From: Saccharopolyspora galaxeae
GTDB taxonomy: Bacteria > Actinomycetota > Actinomycetes > Mycobacteriales > Pseudonocardiaceae
DNA: 64,000 nucleotides
Assembly (NCBI RefSeq): GCF_016526145.1
Contig: NZ_JADDUE010000004.1
Span: 434,001 to 498,000, forward strand
Reading direction: 5' to 3'
Positions 36,804-45,391 of the stretch are shown one piece after another. The translations under genes were made by a program, and so were the position numbers. The notes under the pieces are model-generated. The model was given only the letters and a program-made list of their open reading frames with translations. It ran no database searches and was not told the origin of the DNA. Within the stretch, counting starts at the first letter, position 1; the number at the start of each line of letters is the position of its first letter.

Positions 36804-37667
36804 ATGACCGCCCCGCCGCAGGGTGTCGAGGTCGACCACGTGGAGTTCCCCGCAGGCAAGATCCGCTACTACCGGGCGGGCTCCGCGGGACCGGCGATCG
36901 TGCTGCTGCACGGCGCCGGACTGGACAACGCGATGCTGAGCTGGCGGCACGCGATCCCGGTGCTGGCCGCCGACCACCGCGTCTACGTTCCCGACCTGCC
37001 CGGCCAGGGCGGCAGTCAGCCGTGGCACGGCCGGGCGAACCAGCGCACATTCGAAGAGGTGCTGCGCTGGCTGCTGGACGCGTGGAACGTGCGGGACACG
37101 ATGCTGGTGGGGTTGTCCATGGGCGGCAGCATCGCCACCGGTTTCACGCTGCGGCATCCGCGCCGGGTGCGCGGGATGGTCCTGGTCAGCTCCGGCGGGC
37201 TGGTGCCCAAGCTGCAGAACCACGCGCTGAAGTACCTCGCCACGCGCGTGCGGTTCCTGGACCGCGGGACCAAGAACCTGCTGGCCACCAGGCGCGCAAC
37301 GGTGCGCCGGGTGCTGGCCAAGCAGCTGTTCGCCGACCAACCGCAGGACATGGAGAGCATCGTCGACGAGGTCATCGCCGAAGCGCGCCAGCGGGGCTCG
37401 CTGTTCTCCGACTGGCAGCGGGACTCGGTGGCCCGCCGATCCATGCGGGTGAACCACCTGCCGCACCTGGACCAGATCGGCTGTCCGGTGATGCTGGTGC
37501 ACGGCGAGCGGGACCGGTCGGTGCCGTTGTCGTCCTCGCAGACGGCGGCCGCAGGCATCGCGGACGCGCAACTGCGGGTGGTCCAAGGGGCGGGGCACTG
37601 GCCGAACCGCGAGCGGCCGAACGAGTTCAACGCGCTGCTCCGCGAGTTCGTGAACGCGCGCGGCTGA
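36804..37667 (+). CDS. alpha/beta hydrolase fold protein
   Basis: The 287-residue hydrolase shows IVLLHGAGLDNAMLSW (oxyanion), nucleophile elbow LVGLSMGGSIATG with Ser, acid in VHGERDRSVPLSSS, and catalytic His in VVQGAGHWPNRERP. It is an esterase/hydrolase of unknown substrate, similar to MhpC/lactonase-like enzymes. The ATG at 36804 follows GGAGTGAG. It is divergent from tsaC with a 283-base gap that shows no other gene; a half-copy of the 51-bp repeat (GAGTGAACGTCC) may start at 36738. Confidence 0.85.
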   Translation: MTAPPQGVEVDHVEFPAGKIRYYRAGSAGPAIVLLHGAGLDNAMLSWRHAIPVLAADHRVYVPDLPGQGGSQPWHGRANQRTFEEVLRWLLDAWNVRDTMLVGLSMGGSIATGFTLRHPRRVRGMVLVSSGGLVPKLQNHALKYLATRVRFLDRGTKNLLATRRATVRRVLAKQLFADQPQDMESIVDEVIAEARQRGSLFSDWQRDSVARRSMRVNHLPHLDQIGCPVMLVHGERDRSVPLSSSQTAAAGIADAQLRVVQGAGHWPNRERPNEFNALLREFVNARG

Positions 37668-37902
37668 CGGCCGGTGCCGCGGTTCGGCACCGGACCGCAC
37701 GACCGGCGAAGAGCCGGAGCCCGAAGCAGTGTGAGCGCGCACACGCTGCACACTCGTAGCAAGTGGGGCCTGGTCCGGACTGCTCGTCGAAGGCGGCACC
37801 AACTCGGGGAACTGCTCGCAGCCGTGACGGCGGCGCCGAGTCGGCTCACCCGGCTCCCAGCACGGATCGGACGGCGCCTCCGGGCGCGAAAGGCGGTGGC
37901 AG

Positions 37903-38259
37903 GTGCGCACCTACGGAAGCTGGTTCCGCTTCGTCGCGGTCGCCGAGGCGTTCTCCTGGGCGGGCCTGCTGATCGCGATGCTGTTCAAGTACGGCTTCGG
38001 GTTGCCCGAGGGCGTGACGGTCCTCGGCTGGGTGCACGGCCTGGTGTTCACCGCTTACGTGGTGACTTGCCTGGTCGTGTTCAGCCCGCTGCGCTGGCCG
38101 TTCCGCACGCTGGTGCTCGGCCTGATCGCTTCCGTGCCGCCGCTGGCGTCGGTCGCGTTCGAGCGCTGGATGCATCGCCGCGGCCTGCTGACCACGCGCG
38201 AGTCGACGGAGCCGACCTTCTGGGGCCACGTCGGTCACGTGCTGCGAACCCTCAACTGA
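37903..38259 (+). CDS. DUF3817 membrane protein
   Basis: The 118-residue protein with three hydrophobic segments fits DUF3817: FRFVAVAEAFSWAGLLIAM, GWVHGLVFTAYVVTCLVVF and LVLGLIASVPPLASVAFE, with FERWMHRRGLL at the end. Function unknown. GTG 37903 follows GGTGGCAG. The preceding 235-base gap has no convincing gene. Confidence 0.8.
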   Translation: MRTYGSWFRFVAVAEAFSWAGLLIAMLFKYGFGLPEGVTVLGWVHGLVFTAYVVTCLVVFSPLRWPFRTLVLGLIASVPPLASVAFERWMHRRGLLTTRESTEPTFWGHVGHVLRTLN

Positions 38260-38330
38260 GCCGCGGGCGCTGCAACACCGCGGCCCCAGAGCCTCTGTTG
38301 AACTTGGCGGTCCGGGTTGCCGTTGTCTTG

Positions 38331-38349
38331 TCAGCGGCGAAGCCGCTGA
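38331..38349. terminator. hairpin between convergent DUF3817 and marR-like genes
   Basis: TCAGCGGC (38331-38338) pairs perfectly with GCCGCTGA (38342-38349) around a GAA loop. It lies between two convergent stop codons, so it may end both transcripts, though there is no long T-run. Confidence 0.5.
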
Positions 38350-38382
38350 GCAGTGACTCCCAACAAGATCGAACCCAGTTGC

Positions 38383-38883
38383 TCAGAAGTCCCCTGCAGC
38401 GTGCCGGACCTTGCCGAGGAGCTCGGTGAGCTGCTGGGTCTGCCGCTCGGTCACCCCGACCATCCCGAATTCGACCTCGTTGACCGACTCGGTGGCGCGC
38501 TTCATCAAGTCCCGGCCGTCGTCGGTGATCTCGACCAGCGTGGTGCGGCGGTCGGTGGGGTGCGGCACCCGGCGCACCAGCTTGTCGTGCTCCAGGCGGT
38601 CGACGATGTTGGTGACGCTGGTCGGGTGCAGCTGCAGCCGGTCCCCCATCACCCGCATCGGCAGGCTGCCGCGCCGCGAGAAGGTCAGCAGGACCAGTGC
38701 TTCGTAGCGGGCGAAGGTCAGGTTGTGCGGCCGCAGCGCGTTGTCGACCGCGGATTGCAGGATCTGCTGGACCCGCATCACGCTGGTCACCGCGGCCATC
38801 GTCGTGGACGGGCCGACCCGCTCCGACCAGAGCTCGGCCGCACGTGCGATGGGGTCGAAGGGCAGCGGACCACGGGCGCTCAT
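38383..38883 (-). CDS. MarR family transcriptional regulator
   Basis: The 166-residue regulator has the winged helix-turn-helix region LPMRVMGDRLQLHPTSVTN and the wing VRRVPHPTDRRTTLVEIT, typical of MarR. It probably acts as a dimer and binds its own or a neighbouring promoter. The ATG at 38883 follows TAGCGT by 7 bases, so the mRNA is probably leaderless. It is divergent from the thiamine-binding gene (130-base gap), which may be a target. Confidence 0.88.
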   Translation of the reverse strand: MSARGPLPFDPIARAAELWSERVGPSTTMAAVTSVMRVQQILQSAVDNALRPHNLTFARYEALVLLTFSRRGSLPMRVMGDRLQLHPTSVTNIVDRLEHDKLVRRVPHPTDRRTTLVEITDDGRDLMKRATESVNEVEFGMVGVTERQTQQLTELLGKVRHAAGDF

Positions 38884-39012
38884 GTCGCCGACGCTAGCAG
38901 CGGGCCGGATGCGTCCCGGGAACTCCTTCGAGGTTGCCGCGACCGGCGAGCGCACCGGCCCGGGTTCCGCGCATGATCGCGGCGGAAGGTTTCCGCGAGG
39001 GTTGGAGGACGA

Positions 39013-39315
39013 ATGCTGGTGGCGTTCAGCGTGGCACCGACCGGTGCAGGCGACGACGACAGCGTCAGCGAAGCGGTCGCGGCGGCGGTGCGCGTGGTGC
39101 GCCAGTCCGGCCTGCCGCACGAGACGACCTCGATGTTCACCACCGTCGAAGGCGAGTGGGACGAGGTGATGGACGTGGTCAAGCGGGCGACGGAGGCGGT
39201 TTCGTCCCGCTCGCCGCGCACCAGCCTGGTCGTCAAGGCCGACATCCGGCCCGGGCACACCGGGCAGTTGCAGCAGAAGGTCCGGCGGGTCGAGGAGCAT
39301 CTCGGCGAAGGCTGA
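39013..39315 (+). CDS. thiamine-binding protein, MTH1187/YkoF type
   Basis: The 100-residue protein begins [15 protein letters not shown] and shows [20 protein letters not shown], the MTH1187/YkoF fold that binds thiamine or hydroxymethylpyrimidine. TTGGAGGACGA precedes the ATG. There is no thiamine riboswitch or thi gene nearby, so its role is inferred from family only. It is divergent from the MarR gene. Confidence 0.85.
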   Translation: MLVAFSVAPTGAGDDDSVSEAVAAAVRVVRQSGLPHETTSMFTTVEGEWDEVMDVVKRATEAVSSRSPRTSLVVKADIRPGHTGQLQQKVRRVEEHLGEG

Positions 39316-39321
39316 CCGGGC

Positions 39322-39355
39322 CCGGCCGGGGACTCCCGGTGGAGCCCCCGGCCGG
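39322..39355. terminator. strong bidirectional hairpin between convergent genes
   Basis: CCGGCCGGGG (39322-39331) pairs with CCCCGGCCGG (39346-39355), with a nested CTCC-CGGT-GGAG stem. It lies between the convergent thiamine-binding and chaplin-like genes. No U-tract. Confidence 0.7.
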
Positions 39356-39370
39356 ACGCGCCGATCGAGC

Positions 39371-39628
39371 TCAGCCCTCGGCCGAGGGGTGGTCGGTCAG
39401 CGGAGCGTTGACGCAGTGGCTCGGCTGCGGCGAGAGGACCGGGACGACGGCACCGAGCACGGTGGCGTTGGTCCCGCACGCCTGGATCGGGGCCGCGCTC
39501 ACGTTGTTGCCGTTGCCCAGGTTGACGCCTTCGTTGCCGGCGCTGTCGGCGAACGCGGTCGCGCCGAGGGAGACCATGCCGAAGGCGGCGAGGCCGGCGG
39601 CGCCGGCGACGCGGGTTGCAATGCGCAC
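39371..39628 (-). CDS. small secreted chaplin-like protein
   Basis: The 85-residue protein has a signal peptide ([20 protein letters not shown], cut after TAFA or similar) and a short mature part: [20 protein letters not shown], then [15 protein letters not shown], two Cys (in QACGTN and SHCVN). The GNNV...P...CGN...VLG...C.N layout recalls the chaplins that coat aerial hyphae and spores, although it lacks the LPXTG and the typical spacing is altered. GTG 39628 has GAGAGG 8 bases upstream. The role in the surface film is inferred. Confidence 0.65.
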   Translation of the reverse strand: MRIATRVAGAAGLAAFGMVSLGATAFADSAGNEGVNLGNGNNVSAAPIQACGTNATVLGAVVPVLSPQPSHCVNAPLTDHPSAEG

Positions 39629-39929
39629 TTTCTGTACCTCTCAGTCGAACTTCTTGGCAGCGGGCCGGCCGCTTGCCGGCCCCTGTCAGCGAGCCCGCGC
39701 CGGAACAAGATCCCGCGCGGCTCGGTGGCACCTTCGGCGACCACTCCCGAAAAACCTGAGAGACACACGCATACCGTCATACGAACGAGTGGTTGCATCC
39801 AGTCGTTCGAGGGACAAAAGTCGCGAGCGCGGACGCCGCGCCGCGTACACCGCCGCAACACGGACCGTCGCCGCCGGGAAACACCTGCCCACGCACCGTG
39901 CGCGTGGCGCTCCGTGTCAGGATGGGGAT
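39629..39929. other. 301-base divergent gap, chaplin-like / thioredoxin
   Basis: No gene is seen. Its centre (39750-39830) has lower GC, as expected for promoters of two divergent genes, but no confident -35/-10 pair could be chosen. Confidence 0.4.
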
Positions 39930-40904
39930 GTGACGAGGCCAGATCCACGCCAGAACTCAGGAATGTCCGCCGCGATGGCAGGCGCAGTCGACCTGTCCTC
40001 GCTCAAGAACAAGGCGGAGAACGCCCAGTCGTCGGCTGCAGGCGGCTCGGCTCCCGGCGGTTCCGCAGCAGCGCAGGGCGGCGCGGCCACGACGGTCATC
40101 GACGTCACCGAAGCCAACTTCCAGTCCGAGGTCGTCGACCGCTCGATGCAGGTGCCCGTGGTCGTCGACCTCTGGGCGGACTGGTGCGGCCCCTGCAAGC
40201 AGCTGTCCCCGGTGCTGGAGAAGCTCGCCGCCGAAGGCGGCGGCAGCTGGGTGCTGGCCAAGGTCGATGTGGACAACAACCCGCGGATCGCGCAGCTGTT
40301 CCAGGTGCAGTCGATCCCCATGGTGATCGCGATCGCCGGCGGCCAGCCGGTCGAAGCGTTCCAAGGTGCGCAGCCCGAACCCCAGCTGCGGCAATGGATC
40401 GACGCGCTGCTCGACGCGCTGCGGGAGCGGTTGCCCGGCATCGCGGCGGCCGAGCAGGGCGGCGGCGACGACGAGGAACCCGCCGAAGAGCCCGAGGACC
40501 CGCGCTTCACCGCGGCCGAGCAGGCGCTGGAAGCGGGCGACTTCGCCGCGGCCGAAACCGCGTACCAGCAGATCCTGGACGCCGAACCGGACAACGAGCA
40601 GGCCAAGGCCGCGCTCGCCCAGGTGCGCTTCAGCGCCCGCGCGGAGAACGCCGACCCGGCCTCGATCGAACGCGCCGACAACGCGCCGGACGACATCGAC
40701 GCCCAGCTCGCCGCTGCCGATGCGGAACTGGCCGCGCAGCGGGTCGAGGAGGCGTTCGACCGGCTGGTGCGCACCGTCAAGCGCACCTCCGGCGACGAGC
40801 GCAACCGGGTGCGGGAGTACCTGGTCGGCATGTTCGAGCTGTTCCCCGAGGGCGACGAGCGGGTCGCGAAGGGCCGCCGCGCGCTGGCAGGCGCGCTGTT
40901 CTGA
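39930..40904 (+). CDS. thioredoxin-TPR protein (CnoX-like)
   Basis: The 324-residue protein has a basic/low-complexity N-terminus ([20 protein letters not shown]), a thioredoxin domain with an intact WCGPCK active site ([20 protein letters not shown]), an acidic linker ([15 protein letters not shown]), and a TPR-like C-terminus ([20 protein letters not shown]). It corresponds to mycobacterial Rv1324, whose active site is degenerate (from memory), and to E. coli CnoX in layout. GTG 39930 is chosen to keep the conserved TRP N-terminus; ATG 39963 is the alternative. Confidence 0.88.
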   Translation: MTRPDPRQNSGMSAAMAGAVDLSSLKNKAENAQSSAAGGSAPGGSAAAQGGAATTVIDVTEANFQSEVVDRSMQVPVVVDLWADWCGPCKQLSPVLEKLAAEGGGSWVLAKVDVDNNPRIAQLFQVQSIPMVIAIAGGQPVEAFQGAQPEPQLRQWIDALLDALRERLPGIAAAEQGGGDDEEPAEEPEDPRFTAAEQALEAGDFAAAETAYQQILDAEPDNEQAKAALAQVRFSARAENADPASIERADNAPDDIDAQLAAADAELAAQRVEEAFDRLVRTVKRTSGDERNRVREYLVGMFELFPEGDERVAKGRRALAGALF

Positions 40905-40976
40905 TCCGGCGCGGCGATCCGGTCCGCCCGGCTCGTCGCGCCACAACGGCGGTCCGCGGATATCTACGCTGGGGGC

Positions 40977-41177
40977 ATGGCTTCCTACGGTGAACTCTTC
41001 CCGGGCCGCAAGCTCAAGCACGAAGGCGACGGCGGCTCGCCGGGACGCGAGCACGATCCCGGCGGTCCGCTGGATCTGGAGCGCGGCGTCGTCTTCCTCT
41101 CCCCGCCGAAGCAGCAGGCCGCGCCCGAGCAAACAGCGTCCGAGTCCGAACCGGAAGATTCCGAGCGGCAGGGCTGA
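40977..41177 (+). CDS. small conserved hypothetical protein
   Basis: The 66-residue protein starts MASYGELFPGRKLKHEG, has PLDLERGVVFLSPPKQQ, and ends in a Glu/Ser-rich tail. It looks like a short conserved actinobacterial protein but its role is unknown. TACGCT ends 6 bases before the ATG, consistent with a leaderless mRNA. Confidence 0.6.
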   Translation: MASYGELFPGRKLKHEGDGGSPGREHDPGGPLDLERGVVFLSPPKQQAAPEQTASESEPEDSERQG

Positions 41178-41294
41178 CGGCCCGCCCCGGCGAGCGCGAA
41201 ACCGCCCACGCGCCCGGTACGCTCAGCTACCGTGCCCACGCGGGAAAGCCGGACGCGCGGCGGGGGTCGCCGCGCGGACTCAGGAAGGGACGCG

Positions 41295-41741
41295 GTGCCG
41301 AACCACCTGCACGACTCGACTCCGCCGGACGACGCGAGCACGGTCCCGGCGCTGGACCGCGCCGAAGCCGCCGAGGTGGGCACCGCCCTGATCGGCCACC
41401 TCGACCCGGAACGCACCGACCGCTTCGACCTGCCCGCCAACGCCGACGGCAACAACGCCGAGGCGATCGGCGAGGAATGGAACCGGATCAGCGCGCGGCT
41501 CACCGAGCTCTTCCTCGCGGGCGTGCCCGGCGAGGATCCGCGGGTGCAGCAGGTCGCGGGCGAGCACTACCGCTGGATCTGCCGGTTCTGGGCTCCGGAC
41601 CGCGACTCCTACCTGCGGTTGGCCGCGATGTACGTGAGCCAGCCGAAGTTCCGCAAGCGCATCGAGCGCAAGAAACCGGCCGGGCTGGCCGCGTACCTGC
41701 GCGACGCCATGACCGCCTACGCGCACTCCCGACTGCGCTGA
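41295..41741 (+). CDS. TipAS antibiotic-recognition domain protein without DNA-binding domain
   Basis: The 148-residue protein is the ligand-binding half of TipA: GEEWNRISARLTELFLAG, VAGEHYRWICRFWAPDRDSY and LAAYLRDAMTAYAHSRLR. In TipA this domain binds thiopeptides through a Cys-dependent link; no Cys fits that role with confidence here except ICRFW. No MerR helix-turn-helix precedes it. GTG 41295 follows AGGAAGGG; a second candidate GTG (41232) lies 8 bases after TACGCT and would be leaderless. It may sequester or sense peptides; function unknown. Confidence 0.75.
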   Translation: MPNHLHDSTPPDDASTVPALDRAEAAEVGTALIGHLDPERTDRFDLPANADGNNAEAIGEEWNRISARLTELFLAGVPGEDPRVQQVAGEHYRWICRFWAPDRDSYLRLAAMYVSQPKFRKRIERKKPAGLAAYLRDAMTAYAHSRLR

Positions 41742-41802
41742 ACACGCCCCGCCGCGGGTGCGGTCGTGGTGCTTGTCGGTGCCTTCTCGTTCAATGAACC
41801 CC

Positions 41803-43125
41803 ATGCCGAGATGGGTGCTGCACATGGACATGGACGCGTTCTTCGCGTCCGTCGAGCAGCTCGCCCGCCCCACCGTCGCCGGCCGCGCGGTGCTGGTCGG
41901 CGGGCTCGGCCCGCGCGGCACCGTCGCGGGCGCCAGCTACCAGGCCCGCGAGTACGGGGCCCGTTCGGCGATGCCGATGGCCGAGGCGCGGCGGCGCTGC
42001 CCGGTCGCGGTGGTGCTGCCGCCGCGCGGGCGGGTGTACCAGGCGGTGAGCCGCCGGGTGTTCGAGATCGTGCGGGAGCTCTCCGACGTGGTGGGGCAGG
42101 TCTCGATCGACGAGGCGTTCCTGGAACCCGCGGAGCTGGCGGGCGCCTCGGTCGAGCACGTCGAGCAGTACGCGGCGGACCTGCGCGCGCGGGTGCTGCG
42201 GGAGGTCGGAGTGGCCGCCTCGGTGGGAGCGGGCTCCGGCAAGCAGCTCGCCAAGATCTCGTCCGGGCTGGCGAAGCCGGACGGGGCGCTGGTGGTCCCA
42301 CCCGAGCAGGAGGTCGAGCTGCTCACTGGGCTGCCGGTGCGCAAGTTGTGGGGCGTCGGACCGGTCACCGAGTCGAAGCTGCACCGCATCGGCGTTTACA
42401 GCATCGGTGAGCTCGCGGCGATGCAGCCCGGCGACGTCACTTCGCTGCTCGGGCAGGCGCACGGCGCCGAACTGCACCGCCTGGCGCACGGCATCGACGA
42501 CCACCCGGTGGCCGAACGCGCCGAGGCCAAGCAGGTCAGCGCGGAGACCACGTTCGACGTGGACATCACCGAACCGGCGCGGCTGGCCGCCGAGGTGGCG
42601 GGCATGGCCGAATCGGCGCACCGCAGGCTGGTGTCGTCCGGGCGGGCGGCGCGGACGGTGACGCTGAAGGTGCGCGACGCGGACTTCACCACGATCAGCC
42701 GGGCGGAGACGTTCGCGTCCGCGACCTCGGACCTGGCCTCGTTCAGCGCGGCCGCGCGGCGGCTCACCGCGGTGGCCGTACCGCCGGGCACGCCGGTGCG
42801 GCTGGTCGGGATCTCCTATTCGGGCCTGGCGACCTCGGAGCAGGAGGCGCTGTTCGACTCCCCGGCCGACGAGCCCGCGGACGTCCCGAGCGCCGAGCCC
42901 GCCGAGCATCCGGCCGAGTCCGAGCCGCTGTTCCAGCGCCCGTGGCGAGCGGGCGACGACGTGTTCCACCCGGAGCACGGGCACGGCTGGGTGCAGGGCG
43001 CCGGGCTCGGCCGGGTCACGGTCCGGTTCGAGACCGCGCGCACCGGCCGCGGGCGGGCGCGCACGTTCGGTGCCGAAGACCCGGCGCTGAAACCGGCCGA
43101 CCCGCTCGACAGCCTCGGCTGGTGA
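41803..43125 (+). CDS. dinB: DNA polymerase IV with C-terminal clamp motif and extra domain
   Basis: The 440-residue Y-family polymerase copies damaged templates. Catalytic carboxylates lie in MDMDAFFASVEQ and SIDEAF (residues 101-106); GVGPVTESKLHRIGV is the helix-hairpin-helix. Residues 347-351 (QEALF) look like a beta-clamp motif. Then come an acidic Pro/Glu linker and residues about 384-440 (VFHPEHGHGWVQGAGLGRVT), a possible SH3/Tudor-like domain. The start is either ATG 41803 or 41794; neither has a good Shine-Dalgarno. Confidence 0.92.
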   Translation: MPRWVLHMDMDAFFASVEQLARPTVAGRAVLVGGLGPRGTVAGASYQAREYGARSAMPMAEARRRCPVAVVLPPRGRVYQAVSRRVFEIVRELSDVVGQVSIDEAFLEPAELAGASVEHVEQYAADLRARVLREVGVAASVGAGSGKQLAKISSGLAKPDGALVVPPEQEVELLTGLPVRKLWGVGPVTESKLHRIGVYSIGELAAMQPGDVTSLLGQAHGAELHRLAHGIDDHPVAERAEAKQVSAETTFDVDITEPARLAAEVAGMAESAHRRLVSSGRAARTVTLKVRDADFTTISRAETFASATSDLASFSAAARRLTAVAVPPGTPVRLVGISYSGLATSEQEALFDSPADEPADVPSAEPAEHPAESEPLFQRPWRAGDDVFHPEHGHGWVQGAGLGRVTVRFETARTGRGRARTFGAEDPALKPADPLDSLGW

Positions 43126-43159
43126 ACCGCTGCGGCTCGCCGCGGGACCGCCCCGGGAC

Positions 43160-43942
43160 TCAGCGCCGGACCGAGTCGTTGTTCGTCGGCATGGGCGGCA
43201 GGTGCCTGCGGTAATGGCCGATCCACTTGCGCGGTGCCGAGGTCTGCACCGCCTGCTCCACCGCGCGGGGCACGCGGCTGAACGGCGGGAGGTGGAACCG
43301 GTAGCGCACGCCCGGGGTGTCCGCGACGGACGGCGGTTCCTCGACGAGCCAGCGCTCGAGCTCCGGGTGCCGGGAGCTGAATCCGGCGTCGGCCGGGTAG
43401 AACTCCAGCGCTACCCGCCGCTCCGGGTGCACCGGCCGGTTCTGCTCGATCCACGGCAGCCGGCCGATGCCGATGGCGGAGATCTCCTTCCACGGCACGC
43501 CGAACACCTCACCGCGGGTGCGCGCGTAGAAGCCGCTGCGGTCCACCAGGAAGCCGCGGCTGTTGAGCATCCCGCTCGCGGAGAACGCGAACCACAGGAA
43601 CACGACCCCGAACACCAGCTGCCAGATCCACATGCCGACCGTGTTGCCGCGGTTGACCAGGGTCGCCGCGCACAGCACGGTGAGGAACCCGCTCACCCCG
43701 CCGCCGAGCAGCAGCATCCGGAAGGTGCCCGCGGAAACGTCGACGTCCCGGGCCTCCGGGCCGAGCCCGATCGGCGCGGCCGGCTCCTGCGGTCGTTCGT
43801 CCCGGCCGTAGACGCGCGTCCCCGGGCCACCCTGGACGTTGCCTTGGTTCAGGGTGGTCTTCTCGGTGGTCCTGCCCGGCACGGTCGCCCATTCCCGTTC
43901 CGCCCGGTCCGCGCGCTGCCATCCGCCAGGTAGCCATTTCAT
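43160..43942 (-). CDS. conserved membrane protein, PH-like
   Basis: The 260-residue protein has an N-terminal cytoplasmic segment of about 80 residues, two membrane helices (RMLLLGGGVSGFLTVLCAAT and MWIWQLVFGVVFLWFAFSAS), and a soluble part with LVDRSGFYARTRGEVFGVPW and EISAIGIGRLPW, resembling PH-like domains that follow a helix pair. TACCCT ends 7 bases before the ATG at 43942 (leaderless). Function unknown. It converges on dinB. Confidence 0.7.
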   Translation of the reverse strand: MKWLPGGWQRADRAEREWATVPGRTTEKTTLNQGNVQGGPGTRVYGRDERPQEPAAPIGLGPEARDVDVSAGTFRMLLLGGGVSGFLTVLCAATLVNRGNTVGMWIWQLVFGVVFLWFAFSASGMLNSRGFLVDRSGFYARTRGEVFGVPWKEISAIGIGRLPWIEQNRPVHPERRVALEFYPADAGFSSRHPELERWLVEEPPSVADTPGVRYRFHLPPFSRVPRAVEQAVQTSAPRKWIGHYRRHLPPMPTNNDSVRR

Positions 43943-44041
43943 GCCCGCCAGGGTAGCGGCGCGCACTCCGGGCGATCGGCCTCGGTGACCCGGAACCCGG
44001 GTGGCATCAGGGTGATTTCCGGGTTTCCCCGTGCGTCGAGG

Positions 44042-45223
44042 TCAGGCCGCACGCAGCAGCAGCGCGTCGCCCTGGCCGCCACCGCCGCACAGCGCCGCCG
44101 CGCCCTGCCCGCCGCCGCGGCGCCGCAGCTCGAGCGCGAGGTGCAGCGCCAGCCGGGCGCCGGACATGCCGATGGGGTGGCCGAGCGCGATGGCACCGCC
44201 GTTGACGTTCACCGCGTCCTCGCTGAGCCCGAGCGCCTGCGCGGAGACCAGCCCGACCGCGGCGAACGCTTCGTTGATCTCGACGAGGTCCAGCTCGGCG
44301 GTGCGCTGCCCGCCCTTGGCCAGCGCGGCCTTGATCGCGTTCGACGGCTGCTCGTGCAGGCTCGCGTCCGGCCCGGCGACGACGCCGTGCGCGCCGATCT
44401 CGGCCAACCAGTGCAGTCCGAGCTCGTCGGCCTTCGCCTTGCTCATCACCACGACCGCGGCGGCGCCGTCGGAGATCTGCGAGGCCGAGCCCGCGGTGAT
44501 CGTCCCGTCCGGTGCGAACGCCGGGCGCAGTTTGCCGAGGCCGTCCGCGGTGGTGTCGGCCCGGATGCCTTCGTCGCTGTCGACCACGACCGGGTCGCCC
44601 TTGCGCTGCGGCACGCTGACCGGCGCGATCTCCTCGGCGAACACGCCCCGCTCGGCCGCGGCTCCGGCGCGCTGGTGCGAGCGGGCGGCGAACTCGTCCT
44701 GCGCGCGGCGGGTCAGGCCGTGCCGGGAGTTGTACTTCTCGGTCGAGGCACCCATCGCCATCTGGTCGAACGCGCAGGTCAGGCCGTCGAAGGACATGTG
44801 GTCGACGAGCTGGCCGTCACCGAACTTGATGCCTTCGCGGGAGCTGGTCAGCAGGTGCGGGGCCTGCGTCATGGACTCCTGCCCGCCCGCGACGACCACG
44901 TCGAACTCGCCCGCCCTGATCAGCTGGTCGGCCAGGGCGATCGAGTCCAGCCCGGACAGGCAGACCTTGTTGACGGTCAGCGCGGGAACGTCCATCGGGA
45001 TGCCGGCGCCGACCGCGGCCTGCCGGGCCGGGATCTGGCCGGCTCCGGCGGTCAGCACCTGGCCCATGATCGTGTACTGCACCTGCTCCGGCGGCACGCC
45101 CGCGCGTTCCAACGCGGCCCTGATCGCCACCGCGCCGAGCTGGGCGCCGCTGAAGTCCTTCAACGAGCCGAGCAACCGCCCCATCGGGGTGCGTGCTCCA
45201 GCAACGATCACAGACGAGCCCAC
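44042..45223 (-). CDS. acetyl-CoA acetyltransferase (thiolase)
   Basis: The 393-residue thiolase has the acyl-Cys motif [49 protein letters not shown] with the His, and a final [12 protein letters not shown] with the second Cys. This is the biosynthetic/degradative acetoacetyl-CoA type. It corresponds to FadA4 (Rv1323) by position with mce in mycobacteria. GTG 45223 follows GGGAGGCGGCA; the frame is open to 45352 but without family sequence. Confidence 0.93.
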   Translation of the reverse strand: MGSSVIVAGARTPMGRLLGSLKDFSGAQLGAVAIRAALERAGVPPEQVQYTIMGQVLTAGAGQIPARQAAVGAGIPMDVPALTVNKVCLSGLDSIALADQLIRAGEFDVVVAGGQESMTQAPHLLTSSREGIKFGDGQLVDHMSFDGLTCAFDQMAMGASTEKYNSRHGLTRRAQDEFAARSHQRAGAAAERGVFAEEIAPVSVPQRKGDPVVVDSDEGIRADTTADGLGKLRPAFAPDGTITAGSASQISDGAAAVVVMSKAKADELGLHWLAEIGAHGVVAGPDASLHEQPSNAIKAALAKGGQRTAELDLVEINEAFAAVGLVSAQALGLSEDAVNVNGGAIALGHPIGMSGARLALHLALELRRRGGGQGAAALCGGGGQGDALLLRAA

Positions 45224-45391
45224 TGCCGCCTCCCGGTTCGTTCGACTCCGGTCCATTCGACCACCGACGCCATCATGCCCCTGCCGCGGCTGGCCGGACC
45301 ATACCCGGCGTGGCACGCGGTGCCAGCCGGTCCGCGGGGTGCGCTCGGGCACATGCGGGAGGGAAGCGGCGGCGCTCCCCTCCCCTGCCGA

